51,936 nt of DNA from Candidatus Firestonebacteria bacterium RIFOXYD2_FULL_39_29 (GTDB lineage: Bacteria > Oederibacteriota > D2-FULL-39-29). A model generated the notes under the pieces. The model ran no database searches, was not told the origin of the DNA, and was given only the letters and a program-made list of their open reading frames with translations. This document shows positions 24,375-33,065 of the stretch, one piece after another; the first letter of the stretch is position 1; every line of letters starts with the position of its first letter. A program made the position numbers and the translations under genes. The DNA is taken from assembly GCA_001778375.1 (NCBI GenBank), contig MFGV01000015.1, positions 1-51,936 of the forward strand. The letters run 5' to 3'.

Positions 24375-24431
24375 TCTTCCAAAACCAATAAAATTTAGAA
24401 TATTTTTATGAAATAATATTGTATAATACAT

Positions 24432-24867
24432 TAATTCTGTATAATTGCTTTTAAAAGGGTGTGTTACTTTTAGATAGTTTTAAGCTCCGCCGATAATAAC
24501 TGGCGGACGAACAATATTTAAATTAGATTAAGGTCGTTCGGAAAAGGAAAAATTATACTAGCAAGGGTTTTTGGGGCTGTTACTATGCCGGAGGTAGTTT
24601 TCTATTTCCAGACGGTAAAGATAAATTACCCCCAACCGTACCTTCCCGGAAAAGCAGAGAATCGAGCAATCGAAATAGAAAGTAGATGAGAAGAGGATAA
24701 AGAATATTAAAGCAGAGGGAAGTTGAGCAAAGGTATGAATAGTTGACCGTAAATCCTTTGCGAAATCCACCAGGCTTAAGGGCCAAAAAGACAGGATAAA
24801 TTACCCCCATCCATACCTTCCCCCTATAAAAAGAAGGGGGAAGAGAATTAATGTAAGGAGAATAATA
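24432..24867. other. Repeat-rich intergenic region without a gene
   Basis: I see no coding sequence here. It holds a CCGCC/GGCGG hairpin (24488-24508) related to one at 35426. A 28-bp direct repeat occurs twice with two mismatches (24620-24647 and 24795-24822), starting GATAAATTACCCCC. The second copy of the GCAAAGG hairpin is at 24727-24761. A perfect hairpin CTTCCCCC/GGGGGAAG (24817-24824/24836-24843) lies just before the Shine-Dalgarno of the next gene. Confidence 0.6.
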
Positions 24868-26583
24868 ATGGAATCGAATGAAATTGTTCTGAAGAAATCG
24901 CTTCGGCTTTGGCCGGGGGTTGCTATTGTGGTGTTGCAGTGGGTGCTTAGATTTGTTGCGCCTGTTATCTGGCCGGATACGCTTGTTGTCGGGATATTGG
25001 GCGGGGTGGTTTTATGGTTGGCGGTTGTTATCTGGTGGGCGTTCTTCAGCAGGGCGGCAAAATTTGACCGCTGGGCTGGTGTTGTTTTGATGATTGCGGT
25101 GCTGGTCGGGATAACTCCGTTCCTTGATGCGTCTATTTCGACAGCGAACATGGGACTCATGTTCATCTTCTTCTCTCTTCCGGTACTAAGCCTTGCTTTT
25201 GTCATCTGGGCGGCGGCAAGCCGTAATCTTGGAAATAAACTCAGACGTATAACTATGGTACTTACCATATTACTTTCCACCGGTTTCTGGTTACTTCTGC
25301 GTACGGATGGAATGACCGTACAAAACGGGCAGTATCTTAACTGGCGTTGGGCAAAGACAAACGAAGAGAAGTTGCTTTCAGAAATCGGTGATAATCTGAC
25401 AACAACATCTTTGACTCAGGCAGACATAGCAAAAGAAGCCGAATGGCCGGGATTTCGTGGAAAAGACAGAGACAGCATTGCTAAAGGTATAAAGATAGGG
25501 ACTGATTGGGCTAAAAATCCTCCGGTTGAAATGTGGCGCAGTCCTATTGGTCCGGGCTGCTCATCTTTTGCGGTACACGGTTCTTTCATCTTCACGCAGG
25601 AACAGCGCGGGGAATACGAGATGGTTACTTGTTATAATTTAAATACCGGCAAACCTGTATGGAAGCATGGCGATAAAGTCCGTTTCTGGGATTCACATGC
25701 GGGAGCCGGCCCCCGTTCGACACCTACCATAAGTAAAGGCCGTGTTTATACTTTAGGCGCGACAGGATTACTGAACGTGCTTGATGAACGTACCGGCAAT
25801 CTTGTGTGGATGCGTGATGCGGCAAAAGATACCGACGTAAAGATCCCGGTCTGGGGTTATACGAGTTCGCCTTTGGTAGTTGACAGCGTTGTAGTAGTAG
25901 CGATTTCAAGTAGAATCCTTGCTTATGACATTGCTACCGGAAAGCCGCGCTGGAATGGTTCTGATACCGGAGAAAGTTACAGCTCAGCACATTTATTGAC
26001 TTTAGACGGTGTTAGACAAATAGTATTTATGAATAAAGCAGGCGTGGCCGGCTACGCAGTTGACGATGGAAAGGAATTATGGAAGATAGTGAAAGAAGGT
26101 ATCCGGACCATTCAACCGGCACTTATTAACGATACTGACATTTTAATAGATATGGGTGAGATAAAAGGACTGCGGCGTATTTCACTTAAGCACACGGCCG
26201 GTAAATGGTCTATTGAAGAGAAATGGACATCAACCAAGTTAAAACCCAACTCAAACGACATTATTATTCACAAAGGTTATGTCTACGGTTTTGACATCCC
26301 GAGCCTCACGTGTATAGATATAGAAAAAGGCGAGCGCAAGTGGAAAGACGGACGCTATTCCGGCGAGCTAATTCTGTTGGCCGATCAGGATCTTCTTTTG
26401 GTTCTCTCGGAAAAAGGAGAGTTGGCACTGGTTCCCGCGGACCCCAAAGGGTTCAAAGAACTCGCGCGTTTCTCCGCCATCACCGGCAAAACCTGGAACC
26501 ACCCGGCCATTGCCGGCAGTGTCCTCTTACTCCGCAACACCAAAGAAATGGCAGCCTTCCGTCTGCCTCTTGAGGACAAGTAA
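24868..26583 (+). CDS. Polytopic membrane PQQ-like beta-propeller protein
   Basis: 571 residues with a strong Shine-Dalgarno (AAGGAG). The first 150 residues contain about five membrane helices (VAIVVLQWVLRFVA, VGILGGVVLWLAVVIWWAFF, GVVLMIAVLVGI and others). A propeller follows from about residue 190 (EWPGFRGKDRDSI), with AYDIATGKPRW, VDDGKELWKI and CIDIEKGERKW. This domain plan is shared with the 15968 protein of the redox operon and with large families in Planctomycetes and Verrucomicrobia. Base composition is visibly GC-richer than neighbouring genes, especially near the end, which hints at separate acquisition. It is a lone gene in a repeat-rich area. No function can be assigned. Confidence 0.87.
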   Translation: MESNEIVLKKSLRLWPGVAIVVLQWVLRFVAPVIWPDTLVVGILGGVVLWLAVVIWWAFFSRAAKFDRWAGVVLMIAVLVGITPFLDASISTANMGLMFIFFSLPVLSLAFVIWAAASRNLGNKLRRITMVLTILLSTGFWLLLRTDGMTVQNGQYLNWRWAKTNEEKLLSEIGDNLTTTSLTQADIAKEAEWPGFRGKDRDSIAKGIKIGTDWAKNPPVEMWRSPIGPGCSSFAVHGSFIFTQEQRGEYEMVTCYNLNTGKPVWKHGDKVRFWDSHAGAGPRSTPTISKGRVYTLGATGLLNVLDERTGNLVWMRDAAKDTDVKIPVWGYTSSPLVVDSVVVVAISSRILAYDIATGKPRWNGSDTGESYSSAHLLTLDGVRQIVFMNKAGVAGYAVDDGKELWKIVKEGIRTIQPALINDTDILIDMGEIKGLRRISLKHTAGKWSIEEKWTSTKLKPNSNDIIIHKGYVYGFDIPSLTCIDIEKGERKWKDGRYSGELILLADQDLLLVLSEKGELALVPADPKGFKELARFSAITGKTWNHPAIAGSVLLLRNTKEMAAFRLPLEDK

Positions 26584-26606
26584 GAGACACAATTAAATTT
26601 CTGAAC

Positions 26607-26689
26607 TTGTAGTTGCTTGATTCGCTCCAAAAAGATTGGCGGGCAAAGAAGCATCAAGCGCTTTGGCCTCATAAATGAGACAACTACAA
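26607..26689 (+). repeat. Cloverleaf-like repeat, copy 2, with inserted loop module
   Basis: Perfect outer stem TTGTAGTTG/CAACTACAA (26607-26615/26681-26689). Hairpin one is CTTGA/TCAAG (26616-26620/26654-26658), whose loop is enlarged by a module containing AAAGATTGGCGGGCAAA. Hairpin two is CTCAT/ATGAG (26668-26672/26675-26679). The inserted module is the inverse of the loop module in hairpin repeats at 10692 and 33368. Confidence 0.8.
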
Positions 26690-26801
26690 AAAATGTTAAT
26701 GAATAGAGAAGGAAACTTGTTAATGATCTTTAAAAAGCAGAATATTTTTACGAGATAATAATATTAAAGTAAAAATAATTAAAGGTGTTTCGGAGGGGTG
26801 T

Positions 26802-27659
26802 ATCAGGTACTTTTCTATATTAAAAGAACTTAGGTTGGACAAATCCATGCCGGTGCAGGCGGGGCTTATTACTATTTCTATTTTTGCGCTGGGGTCTGTC
26901 AGTTATTTTAAGGAAACATATTTTCTTTTGGATCTGCTGCTCGGGATAGTCTCACTTTTTCTTGTCATTTGCGCGGGGTATGTCATGAATGACGTTTTGG
27001 ATATAAAATATGACCTGGTAAACAGACCGGAAAGAGTATATGTAGATAAGCTTATCAGCAAAAAATCGGCATTGCTGCTTGCCCTCGGGCTTTTTATAAT
27101 TGGGCTAATAATCAGTGTTTTCGTGAATATCTATTATTTTCTGGTAATCCTTATGGATGTTGTTGTTTTGGTGGTCTATAACTTCTACAATAAGAAAATG
27201 CTCCTTTTAAAACCTCTTCTTGCCTCGGCGCTCATGGTGTCTGTGTATCCTCTTTCCTTTGCTTTGACAGAGGGAGGTATTGCTTCACCCAGACGTGACT
27301 CTCTTTTTCTCTATCCTATCTGGTTGTTTTTAACGTGCGTGCCTTACGCCATCCTGCAGGATGTGAGAGATGTAAAGGGAGATATAGAAGGAGGCAGCAA
27401 AAGCTATGTTGACATAATGGGAAGAAAAAAAGTTAGGACTATAGCCGTAGTATCTGCAATTCTCGGGATTCCGTTTTGTACTCTTCCATATATACTCGGT
27501 ATGTGCGGATCAGTTTATCTTTCCGGAATTATTCTTGCGGTTACCTCTCTGCTTGCAGGTATAATAATCGGGAGCGATAAAGCTTTTATGCGCGGAGTAA
27601 AGATTAATATTATTATCATTATGCTCTTTTCACTCTTAGATCTTATGGCGGTTAAATGA
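26802..27659 (+). CDS. UbiA-family prenyltransferase
   Basis: 285 residues if read from 26802. The first canonical start is TTG 26835, but family-like sequence (RYFSILKELRLDKSMPVQAG) begins before it, and GGAGG (26792-26796) sits 5 bases before ATC 26802, so a non-ATG start is suggested. Eight or nine membrane helices are present, with the first prenyl-diphosphate/Mg motif NDVLDIKYD and the second LQDVRDVKGD. UbiA enzymes attach isoprenoid chains to aromatic or glycerol-phosphate acceptors in quinone, heme or lipid synthesis. It leads a coupled cluster with radical SAM enzymes and a methyltransferase. The acceptor cannot be told from sequence. Confidence 0.85.
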   Translation: MRYFSILKELRLDKSMPVQAGLITISIFALGSVSYFKETYFLLDLLLGIVSLFLVICAGYVMNDVLDIKYDLVNRPERVYVDKLISKKSALLLALGLFIIGLIISVFVNIYYFLVILMDVVVLVVYNFYNKKMLLLKPLLASALMVSVYPLSFALTEGGIASPRRDSLFLYPIWLFLTCVPYAILQDVRDVKGDIEGGSKSYVDIMGRKKVRTIAVVSAILGIPFCTLPYILGMCGSVYLSGIILAVTSLLAGIIIGSDKAFMRGVKINIIIIMLFSLLDLMAVK

Positions 27660-29323
27660 AACATATAACAGGGCTAAGAAAATACTTTTATCTGGCAAGA
27701 GGGCTTTTAAATATTGATATCTTTAAGCTGCCGGTCGGTTTTGTCTGGTTTATGTTCAGGCAGATGCGACATGAGAAACTCACCCATCTTAACGGAAAGA
27801 CGATAGTCAGCACGAATTTTTCTCCGCTCCCGTCAAAATCCTACAACTCTGCGCTAAGACGCTTTGTTCAGATGTCAAAAGGCGAGTTCATTCCTTTTTC
27901 GGCGTATTTTGCAGTTACCGACAGATGCCCCTATGACTGCTGGTATTGCAGTAACGGAGGAAAAACAGATAAGAAAGACCTTAGCACAGAAGAAACGAAA
28001 AAAATAATTAAAATACTTCAAGCTGTGGGCGTATCCTGCATCGGCTTTTCAGGGGGTGAACCTCTTGAGAGGGAGGATATAAACGAACTGATTAAATCCG
28101 TTGATGCAAGGTCTTACTCGATTCTTTTTACCACTGGCTATGGTCTTACACAGGAGAAAGCATTTGAACTTAGAAATGCAGGTTTGCAAGCTTTAGTCGT
28201 AAGTCTGGACAGTCATATTAAAGAAGAGCAAAACATAAGTAAAAGCAATGATAAAGCTTATGAAAATGCCGTTAATGCAGTAAAATGTTCCGTAGAAGCG
28301 GGTATATACACGGCATTAAATATGGTTATCTCCAAGGATATGCTCTATTCGGACAAGAAAAATGAATATCTTAAATTTGCAGGAGAGATAGGAGTTCATG
28401 AACTTAGGATTTTGGAGCCGTCTCCATGTGGAAAGTTGTTTTCCGGGGAGTATGAAAAGTTTACCGAGGAAGACAGAATGAAAATAAGAGAGTTTCAGTA
28501 TGAGGTTAACAAGGATCCAAATCTACCCAAGGTTATGGCCTATGCTCATGCTACTTCTGATGGGATATTCGGATGTGGTGCAGGAATATACCATATGCAT
28601 GTTACCGCAAAAGGTGAAGTCACCCCCTGTGATCTGGTACAAGTTGCTGCGGGAAATCTCCTTAAGGAAAGTTTTGCTGACATTATGAAAAGGATGAGAG
28701 AGTTCATCCCAAGGCCTTCAGAATATTGCATTTCGAAAGGAGTGGCTGAGAAAGCTAATTGGAATCCTTCAAAAGGATTGCCTTTGAAAGATTATGAAAA
28801 AAACAAAACCTTGCTTAATTCTTTAGATTATGGCAGGATGCCTTTGATGTATGCTAAACTTGTTAAGGTAACCAGATTGGATGTTGGAGGAAATGGCAAA
28901 ATGAAGATAAAAAATATATATCATTTTCTTTCGGTTCTTTTTGTCTGTGCCTGTACGGGCTTAAATGGGTGGTTTTTTGGACAGGCTGGAGGTAATGCAA
29001 GTGCAATAACCGGTGGTATTTCGGGAGTGATAGCAGGGTATCTATTTTTATACGGGTATTATAAAACTAATAGAATTTGGAAAGTTAGACTGGCAAAAGC
29101 AACCAAACTTGGTGGAATCTACGGGGCAATATCAGGTTTTCTTGTCTATGTCCCAAGTTTCTTTGTACCAAATGATTTAGTTCACAGCTCATTACTCGGA
29201 ATGTTTATAATGGCTGGGATATTTATTGGTTGGATTACCGGATCAATTCTTGGAAATATTTTTGGCCGTCTTCTTTTTAGAGTCAGAATGGAGAAAGAAG
29301 TTAAATCTAATCCGGCGGCTTAG
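27656..29323 (+). CDS. Radical SAM enzyme fused to a small membrane domain
   Basis: 555 residues overlapping the UbiA stop by 4 nt (ATGA). The radical SAM core spans about 80-290, with cluster cysteines C91, C95 and C98 (CPYDCWYC) and the SAM-binding GFSGGEPL. A partial SPASM-like end carries GCGAG and VTPCDL. From residue 416 a separate unit of about 140 residues with four membrane helices follows (KIKNIYHFLSVLFVC, GGISGVIAGYLFL, GGIYGAISGFLV). This unit is duplicated as the next free-standing gene. GGAGG at 28886-28890 precedes an in-frame ATG at 28901, so the membrane part might also be made alone. The reaction is unknown. Confidence 0.87.
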   Translation: MKHITGLRKYFYLARGLLNIDIFKLPVGFVWFMFRQMRHEKLTHLNGKTIVSTNFSPLPSKSYNSALRRFVQMSKGEFIPFSAYFAVTDRCPYDCWYCSNGGKTDKKDLSTEETKKIIKILQAVGVSCIGFSGGEPLEREDINELIKSVDARSYSILFTTGYGLTQEKAFELRNAGLQALVVSLDSHIKEEQNISKSNDKAYENAVNAVKCSVEAGIYTALNMVISKDMLYSDKKNEYLKFAGEIGVHELRILEPSPCGKLFSGEYEKFTEEDRMKIREFQYEVNKDPNLPKVMAYAHATSDGIFGCGAGIYHMHVTAKGEVTPCDLVQVAAGNLLKESFADIMKRMREFIPRPSEYCISKGVAEKANWNPSKGLPLKDYEKNKTLLNSLDYGRMPLMYAKLVKVTRLDVGGNGKMKIKNIYHFLSVLFVCACTGLNGWFFGQAGGNASAITGGISGVIAGYLFLYGYYKTNRIWKVRLAKATKLGGIYGAISGFLVYVPSFFVPNDLVHSSLLGMFIMAGIFIGWITGSILGNIFGRLLFRVRMEKEVKSNPAA

Positions 29324-29333
29324 GGAGAAAAAC

Positions 29334-29780
29334 ATGAAAATTAAAAACGTATATCATTTTTTTGCAGTTCTTTTTGTATGTGCCTGTACTGGATTGAATG
29401 GTGCTTTTTTTGGCCAAGCAGGAGGTGTCGCAGGATCAATAACCGGCGTTGTTACCGGAGTAATAGCGGGATATCTGTTTTTGGATGGTTATTATAAAAC
29501 TAAAAGAATTTGGAAAGAGCGGATAACAAAAGCCACAAATCTTGGCGGGATCTATGGGGCAATCTCTGGATTTCTTGTTCATATTCCTAATCTCCTGTAC
29601 CCTCTGAAAGGCAATAACTCTATGTTAGGTATATTCCTTTGGGCAGGTCCGCTTGTTGGAGCTATTTCCGGTTTAATTCTAGGAATTATTTTGGGAAGTA
29701 TCCTTTATGGAGTCAGGATGGAATCAGAAGAAGAGTCAAAACAGGTAGAGCAAGAGGAAAAACCAAAGGAAAATGCTTAA
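29334..29780 (+). CDS. Small four-helix membrane protein, paralog of the radical SAM C-terminal domain
   Basis: 148 residues from ATG 29334 with GGGAG upstream. About 70% of positions match the C-terminal 140 residues of the preceding protein by eye: MKIKNVYHF, LFVCACTGLNG, FFGQAGG, GVIAGYLFLDGYYKTKRIWK and LGGIYGAISGFLV. Four hydrophobic glycine-rich helices and an acidic tail (ESEEESKQVEQEEKPK) are visible. The family is not recognised. Tandem duplication followed by fusion, or loss of a stop, explains the pair. It overlaps the methyltransferase gene by 8 nt, so it belongs to the same transcript. Confidence 0.78.
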   Translation: MKIKNVYHFFAVLFVCACTGLNGAFFGQAGGVAGSITGVVTGVIAGYLFLDGYYKTKRIWKERITKATNLGGIYGAISGFLVHIPNLLYPLKGNNSMLGIFLWAGPLVGAISGLILGIILGSILYGVRMESEEESKQVEQEEKPKENA

Positions 29781-30630
29781 AATACTAAGAAGTATAATGT
29801 CTTTTATATCCGGTGCTTTTTCCGGGAAAGATATTTATAAAGATGACTTTGATGATTGTGCGAAGACATATGATTCAGTCGCAACAAGACCGCTTCTTGC
29901 TAAGATTAGCGAAGAAAAAATTAAAAACTTGGAATTACCTTCTAATGCAAAAATATTAGAGCTTGGGTGCGGGACGGGGCAGGTTACGGAACTTTTTCTT
30001 AACCGGTTTAAGGAAAATAGAGTGGTTCTGACAGCGTGTGATGTCTCTGACAACATGCTGCTTCTTGCTAAAAAGAGGTGCGCAAACTATTTGACGAGGG
30101 TTAACTTTGTAAAAGGGGATATGGCAGAGGTTTTAAAGGCAACGCCTGCTGATAGCTTTGATCTTATTGCTTCTTGCTGGTCTTTGGAGTATTCAGATCC
30201 AAAAGTAATCTTAAAGGAGGCTTTTCGAACTCTAAAAAAAGGTGGAAGCATAGCTGTTCTTGTTAATACTGCAGATACCCTTTCCGAGCTTCAAAAGCTG
30301 GTTACCCCGATAGTTTTAAGAAACGTATTTTGTCTGAAAAATATTCCGCCGCTTGTTGTTCCTAAAAGTGCGGTTTGGTTCAAGAAGAGTGCGGAAAAAG
30401 TTGGCCTTAAAACTAAAGTTTTAAATGAAGAATTTGCTGAGTATACCTTTCTCTGTGGGGATGCTCTGGTTGACTGGATGAAAAACGGCGGCCCGTCCTC
30501 TGGTTTCAGAGGTGCGTTAAAGGAAAAACAAAGGGAGAAGATATTTTCCCTAATTTCAAAGGAAGCGGATAAATGCGGCGGTCTTAAAATTACATTCAGG
30601 TATCTATATTATGTGGGAGTAAAAGAGTGA
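29773..30630 (+). CDS. SAM-dependent class I methyltransferase (UbiE-like)
   Basis: 285 residues. The Rossmann methyltransferase motifs are in order: motif I ILELGCGTGQVTELFL (about 56-71), motif II VVLTACDVSDNML, post-motif NFVKGDMAE, and a motif IV-like DLIASCWSLEYSDP followed by FRTLKKGGSIAVL. This is the UbiE/Coq5/Methyltransf_11 type, which methylates C, O or N atoms of small molecules. In this cluster, with UbiA upstream and radical SAM genes around it, it may methylate a prenylated intermediate (inference). The stop overlaps the next gene's GTG start. Confidence 0.87.
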   Translation: MLKILRSIMSFISGAFSGKDIYKDDFDDCAKTYDSVATRPLLAKISEEKIKNLELPSNAKILELGCGTGQVTELFLNRFKENRVVLTACDVSDNMLLLAKKRCANYLTRVNFVKGDMAEVLKATPADSFDLIASCWSLEYSDPKVILKEAFRTLKKGGSIAVLVNTADTLSELQKLVTPIVLRNVFCLKNIPPLVVPKSAVWFKKSAEKVGLKTKVLNEEFAEYTFLCGDALVDWMKNGGPSSGFRGALKEKQREKIFSLISKEADKCGGLKITFRYLYYVGVKE

Positions 30631-31766
30631 GCATGTCAGGAGGGTTTCTAAAAATTAAAGCCCGGTTGTTTATAAAAAGTAAGGATATATTTCTGCATAC
30701 CATTGGCAAGGCCAAGCCGGGTTCTTTGCTCCAAAGTACTATTAGAATCTTCGCTCAAACCTTTGTAGGCCCTGTCCCCTATGTCATTAAGCTTGATATC
30801 AATACCGAATGCAATATTAATTGTAAGATGTGCTATTCAAGTAAAGAAGATATTGAAGTCCCTTTTGAGAAGATAAAAAAACTGCTGGATCAGGTAAAGG
30901 GCATGCGTATGCGGCTTGACATCATGGGGGGAGAGCCGTTACTCCATAAAAATATTGTAAGTATTGTCGCCTATGCGAAAAAAACTGCAGGATTCAAAGA
31001 AGTCATAATATACACAAATGGCACTGTGGCAGATAAAATGCTGGCCGAAGAACTGAAAATGGCGGGAGTTGATAAGATTATGGTGAATCTCTCCTCTTCT
31101 GATAAAAAAACACATGATGCGTTTACTCGAAACCCCGGTTTCTTTGATAAAACTTTAGCGGGGATTAAAAACTTTAAAGCAGCGGAAATAGAAACTTTCG
31201 CCTTTGTTGTGCTTCATAATAAAAATATAGGAGAGTATGAAAAGATCCGTGATTTTGCAGTAGAAAAACTTAAAATAAAGCCCGTTTTCTTTCAATATAT
31301 ACCGCAGATGATAAACGACAAGCTCTCCGTAGATAAAGAAAAATGGGCATTGGTTAAGCATAAAGTGCTGTACGAAGACAGCCCGAGTCATGGCAAATAT
31401 ATTGAAAAAGTAATAACCTTCTGCGGGACTGAATGCCTTGGAGGCTACTACTCCGTTTCGGTTAAAGTGAACGGAGATATGACACCATGTCCGTTTATAA
31501 ACGATATTGTAATGGGAAATGTGTACAAAGAAAACTTCTGGGATGTGTTTGCAAAGAGAAACAAATCAAAATCTTTTACCGAGTTTACAAAACTTCCTGA
31601 TGCTTGTATCCCTTGCAGCTATAAAAAACTCTGTGGTGGCGGCTGTAAAGCAGGGAATAAAGCGCTTTTTGGGAGCTATAGACAAAAAGATTGTAGATGT
31701 TTGGGGCAGTATAATGATAAGGTTTCAAAAGAAACTATGCATGACCGAATGCCAACATATTTTTAG
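30627..31766 (+). CDS. Radical SAM/SPASM protein
   Basis: 379 residues; the start is GTG 30627 overlapping the upstream stop (ATG 30633 is an alternative). The radical SAM cluster is C62, C66 and C69 (CNINCKMC), with the SAM site DIMGGEPLLH. A SPASM domain lies at about 270-360 with CGTECLGGYY, MTPCPFIND, and CIPCSYKKLCGGGC for extra Fe-S clusters. SPASM enzymes modify peptides, heme-like or quinone precursors; the family resembles PqqE/NirJ/anSME by layout only. No precursor peptide was noticed beside it. It is the last gene of the coupled UbiA cluster. Confidence 0.88.
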   Translation: MSMSGGFLKIKARLFIKSKDIFLHTIGKAKPGSLLQSTIRIFAQTFVGPVPYVIKLDINTECNINCKMCYSSKEDIEVPFEKIKKLLDQVKGMRMRLDIMGGEPLLHKNIVSIVAYAKKTAGFKEVIIYTNGTVADKMLAEELKMAGVDKIMVNLSSSDKKTHDAFTRNPGFFDKTLAGIKNFKAAEIETFAFVVLHNKNIGEYEKIRDFAVEKLKIKPVFFQYIPQMINDKLSVDKEKWALVKHKVLYEDSPSHGKYIEKVITFCGTECLGGYYSVSVKVNGDMTPCPFINDIVMGNVYKENFWDVFAKRNKSKSFTEFTKLPDACIPCSYKKLCGGGCKAGNKALFGSYRQKDCRCLGQYNDKVSKETMHDRMPTYF

Positions 31767-31773
31767 AACATGA

Positions 31774-31803
31774 TTGTCAAATATCAAGTATTTGCATTAT
31801 TCA
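31774..31803 (+). promoter_or_regulatory. Possible promoter before the UroD-family gene
   Basis: TTGTCA (31774-31779) and TATTCA (31798-31803) are 18 bp apart, 57 bases before the ATG. The -10 match is poor. Confidence 0.3.
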
Positions 31804-31859
31804 AATAAAGATGATAGGATATTGTTGTCACATCGAAATTTTGGGATTTTGGAGGAAGA

Positions 31860-32945
31860 ATGAATACAGAAGAGCGTTTTTTAACTGCTTTAAAATGCAA
31901 ACAGCCGGATAGAGTTCCTGTAACACTTTTCTTGAATCCTTATACAAAAAATTGGGCGACAGAGGATAAAAGTTATACCAAATTGATGGATGCGGTAAAA
32001 GAGTATTCCGATGTTGTTTATGACTGGCATTTTCCGTTTGGACATTTTAATACTGCTGTTGTTAAAGATTATAAAACAGAAGATATCGGCTCGGGTAAAA
32101 TCAAGCAGTCGATAAATGCACCTAAAGGAGAGCTTTGCCGGATCATTCAGGATAAATTTGGAGGGGGAACTGAAAAACACTGGATAGAATCGCTTGAAGA
32201 TGCGGAAAAAGTATTGTCTATCCCTTATGTTCCCTGCAGACCGGATCTTAATGAGTTTTTTAAAACAAAAAAAGAGTTAAAGGATAAGGCGGTTGCTCAA
32301 GTTACTTTGCCGGATCCTATATGTATAGTAGGAGATCTGTTTAAACCCGAGATGTTTTGCACCTTCTCAATTGAGAACAGGGATTTAATAATAAAAATGC
32401 TTGATGAATTTAAAAAACGGATACTTGATGAAATCGATTATCTGATCAAAAATGACGTGGGACCTGTTTATTATTTTAACGGGCCGGAATATGTGTTGCC
32501 TCCCTTAATGTCTCCTCTGGATTTTAACGATTTTGTAGTGGATTATGATACTGAGATAATACAAAAGATAAACAAAGCAGGTAAATATACGATAATTCAC
32601 AGTCACGGTAAAGTAAATAAATTTTTGGACAGTTTTCTAAAGATAGGACCTTCCGGTTTGAATGTTTTAGAGCCGCCTCCAAGCGGAGATATTATCTTGG
32701 CTGATGCAAAAAAGAAGATTGGCAAGAAGATTTGTATGATAGGCAATATCCAGTATGATGATTTAGCGCGGGCATCTCTGGCTCAGGTTGAAAAACTGGT
32801 AAAAGATTGCATGGACGCCGCAAAAGAGGGGGGAGGATTTATAATTTCTCCCTGCGCCTCGCCATACGAATCCCCGATCCCCGAAAAAACCGCAGAAAAC
32901 CTGATACATTACCTAAAAATGGCCAATAAGTACGGGAAATACTAA
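31860..32945 (+). CDS. Uroporphyrinogen decarboxylase-family protein (MtaA-like methyltransferase fold)
   Basis: 361 residues with GGAGG before the ATG. It opens MNTEERFLTALKCKQPDRVPV, the standard N-terminus of UroD-superfamily proteins, and has the TIM-barrel strand landmarks GPVYYFNGPEYVLPPLMSP, YTIIHSHGKVNKFLDSF, LNVLEPPPSGD, ICMIGNIQYDDL and GGFIISPCASPYES. The family includes HemE decarboxylases and MtaA/CmuA corrinoid:CoM-type methyltransferases. No heme genes are near. The conserved His in HSHG and Cys in SPCAS suggest a zinc-dependent methyltransferase type rather than HemE (inference). It is monocistronic. Similar UroD-like proteins are abundant in sugar-degrading candidate phyla. 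Confidence 0.85.
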   Translation: MNTEERFLTALKCKQPDRVPVTLFLNPYTKNWATEDKSYTKLMDAVKEYSDVVYDWHFPFGHFNTAVVKDYKTEDIGSGKIKQSINAPKGELCRIIQDKFGGGTEKHWIESLEDAEKVLSIPYVPCRPDLNEFFKTKKELKDKAVAQVTLPDPICIVGDLFKPEMFCTFSIENRDLIIKMLDEFKKRILDEIDYLIKNDVGPVYYFNGPEYVLPPLMSPLDFNDFVVDYDTEIIQKINKAGKYTIIHSHGKVNKFLDSFLKIGPSGLNVLEPPPSGDIILADAKKKIGKKICMIGNIQYDDLARASLAQVEKLVKDCMDAAKEGGGFIISPCASPYESPIPEKTAENLIHYLKMANKYGKY

Positions 32946-33004
32946 TTTCGTACAATATAAAAGTTTAAGGGTTGAAAATATTATCAGCCTGAAATATTTT
33001 TCTT

Positions 33005-33036
33005 GTCATTCTGAACTGGATTCAGAATCCAGTGTC
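33005..33036 (+). repeat. Dispersed hairpin repeat, copy 5 (5' of the GIY-YIG gene)
   Basis: Arms ATTCTGAA (33008-33015) and TTCAGAAT (33020-33027) have family ends GTC and CCAGTGTC. It has a short four-base loop and lies 29 bases before the nuclease start. Confidence 0.85.
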
Positions 33037-33065
33037 GGTGTTCTTGGTACTTAAGGGGAAATCTA

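Noticed and set aside
23739-26583. Integrated prophage
   Set aside because: An ORF6N gene and repeats are present, but no integrase, capsid, terminase or att-like duplication was found.
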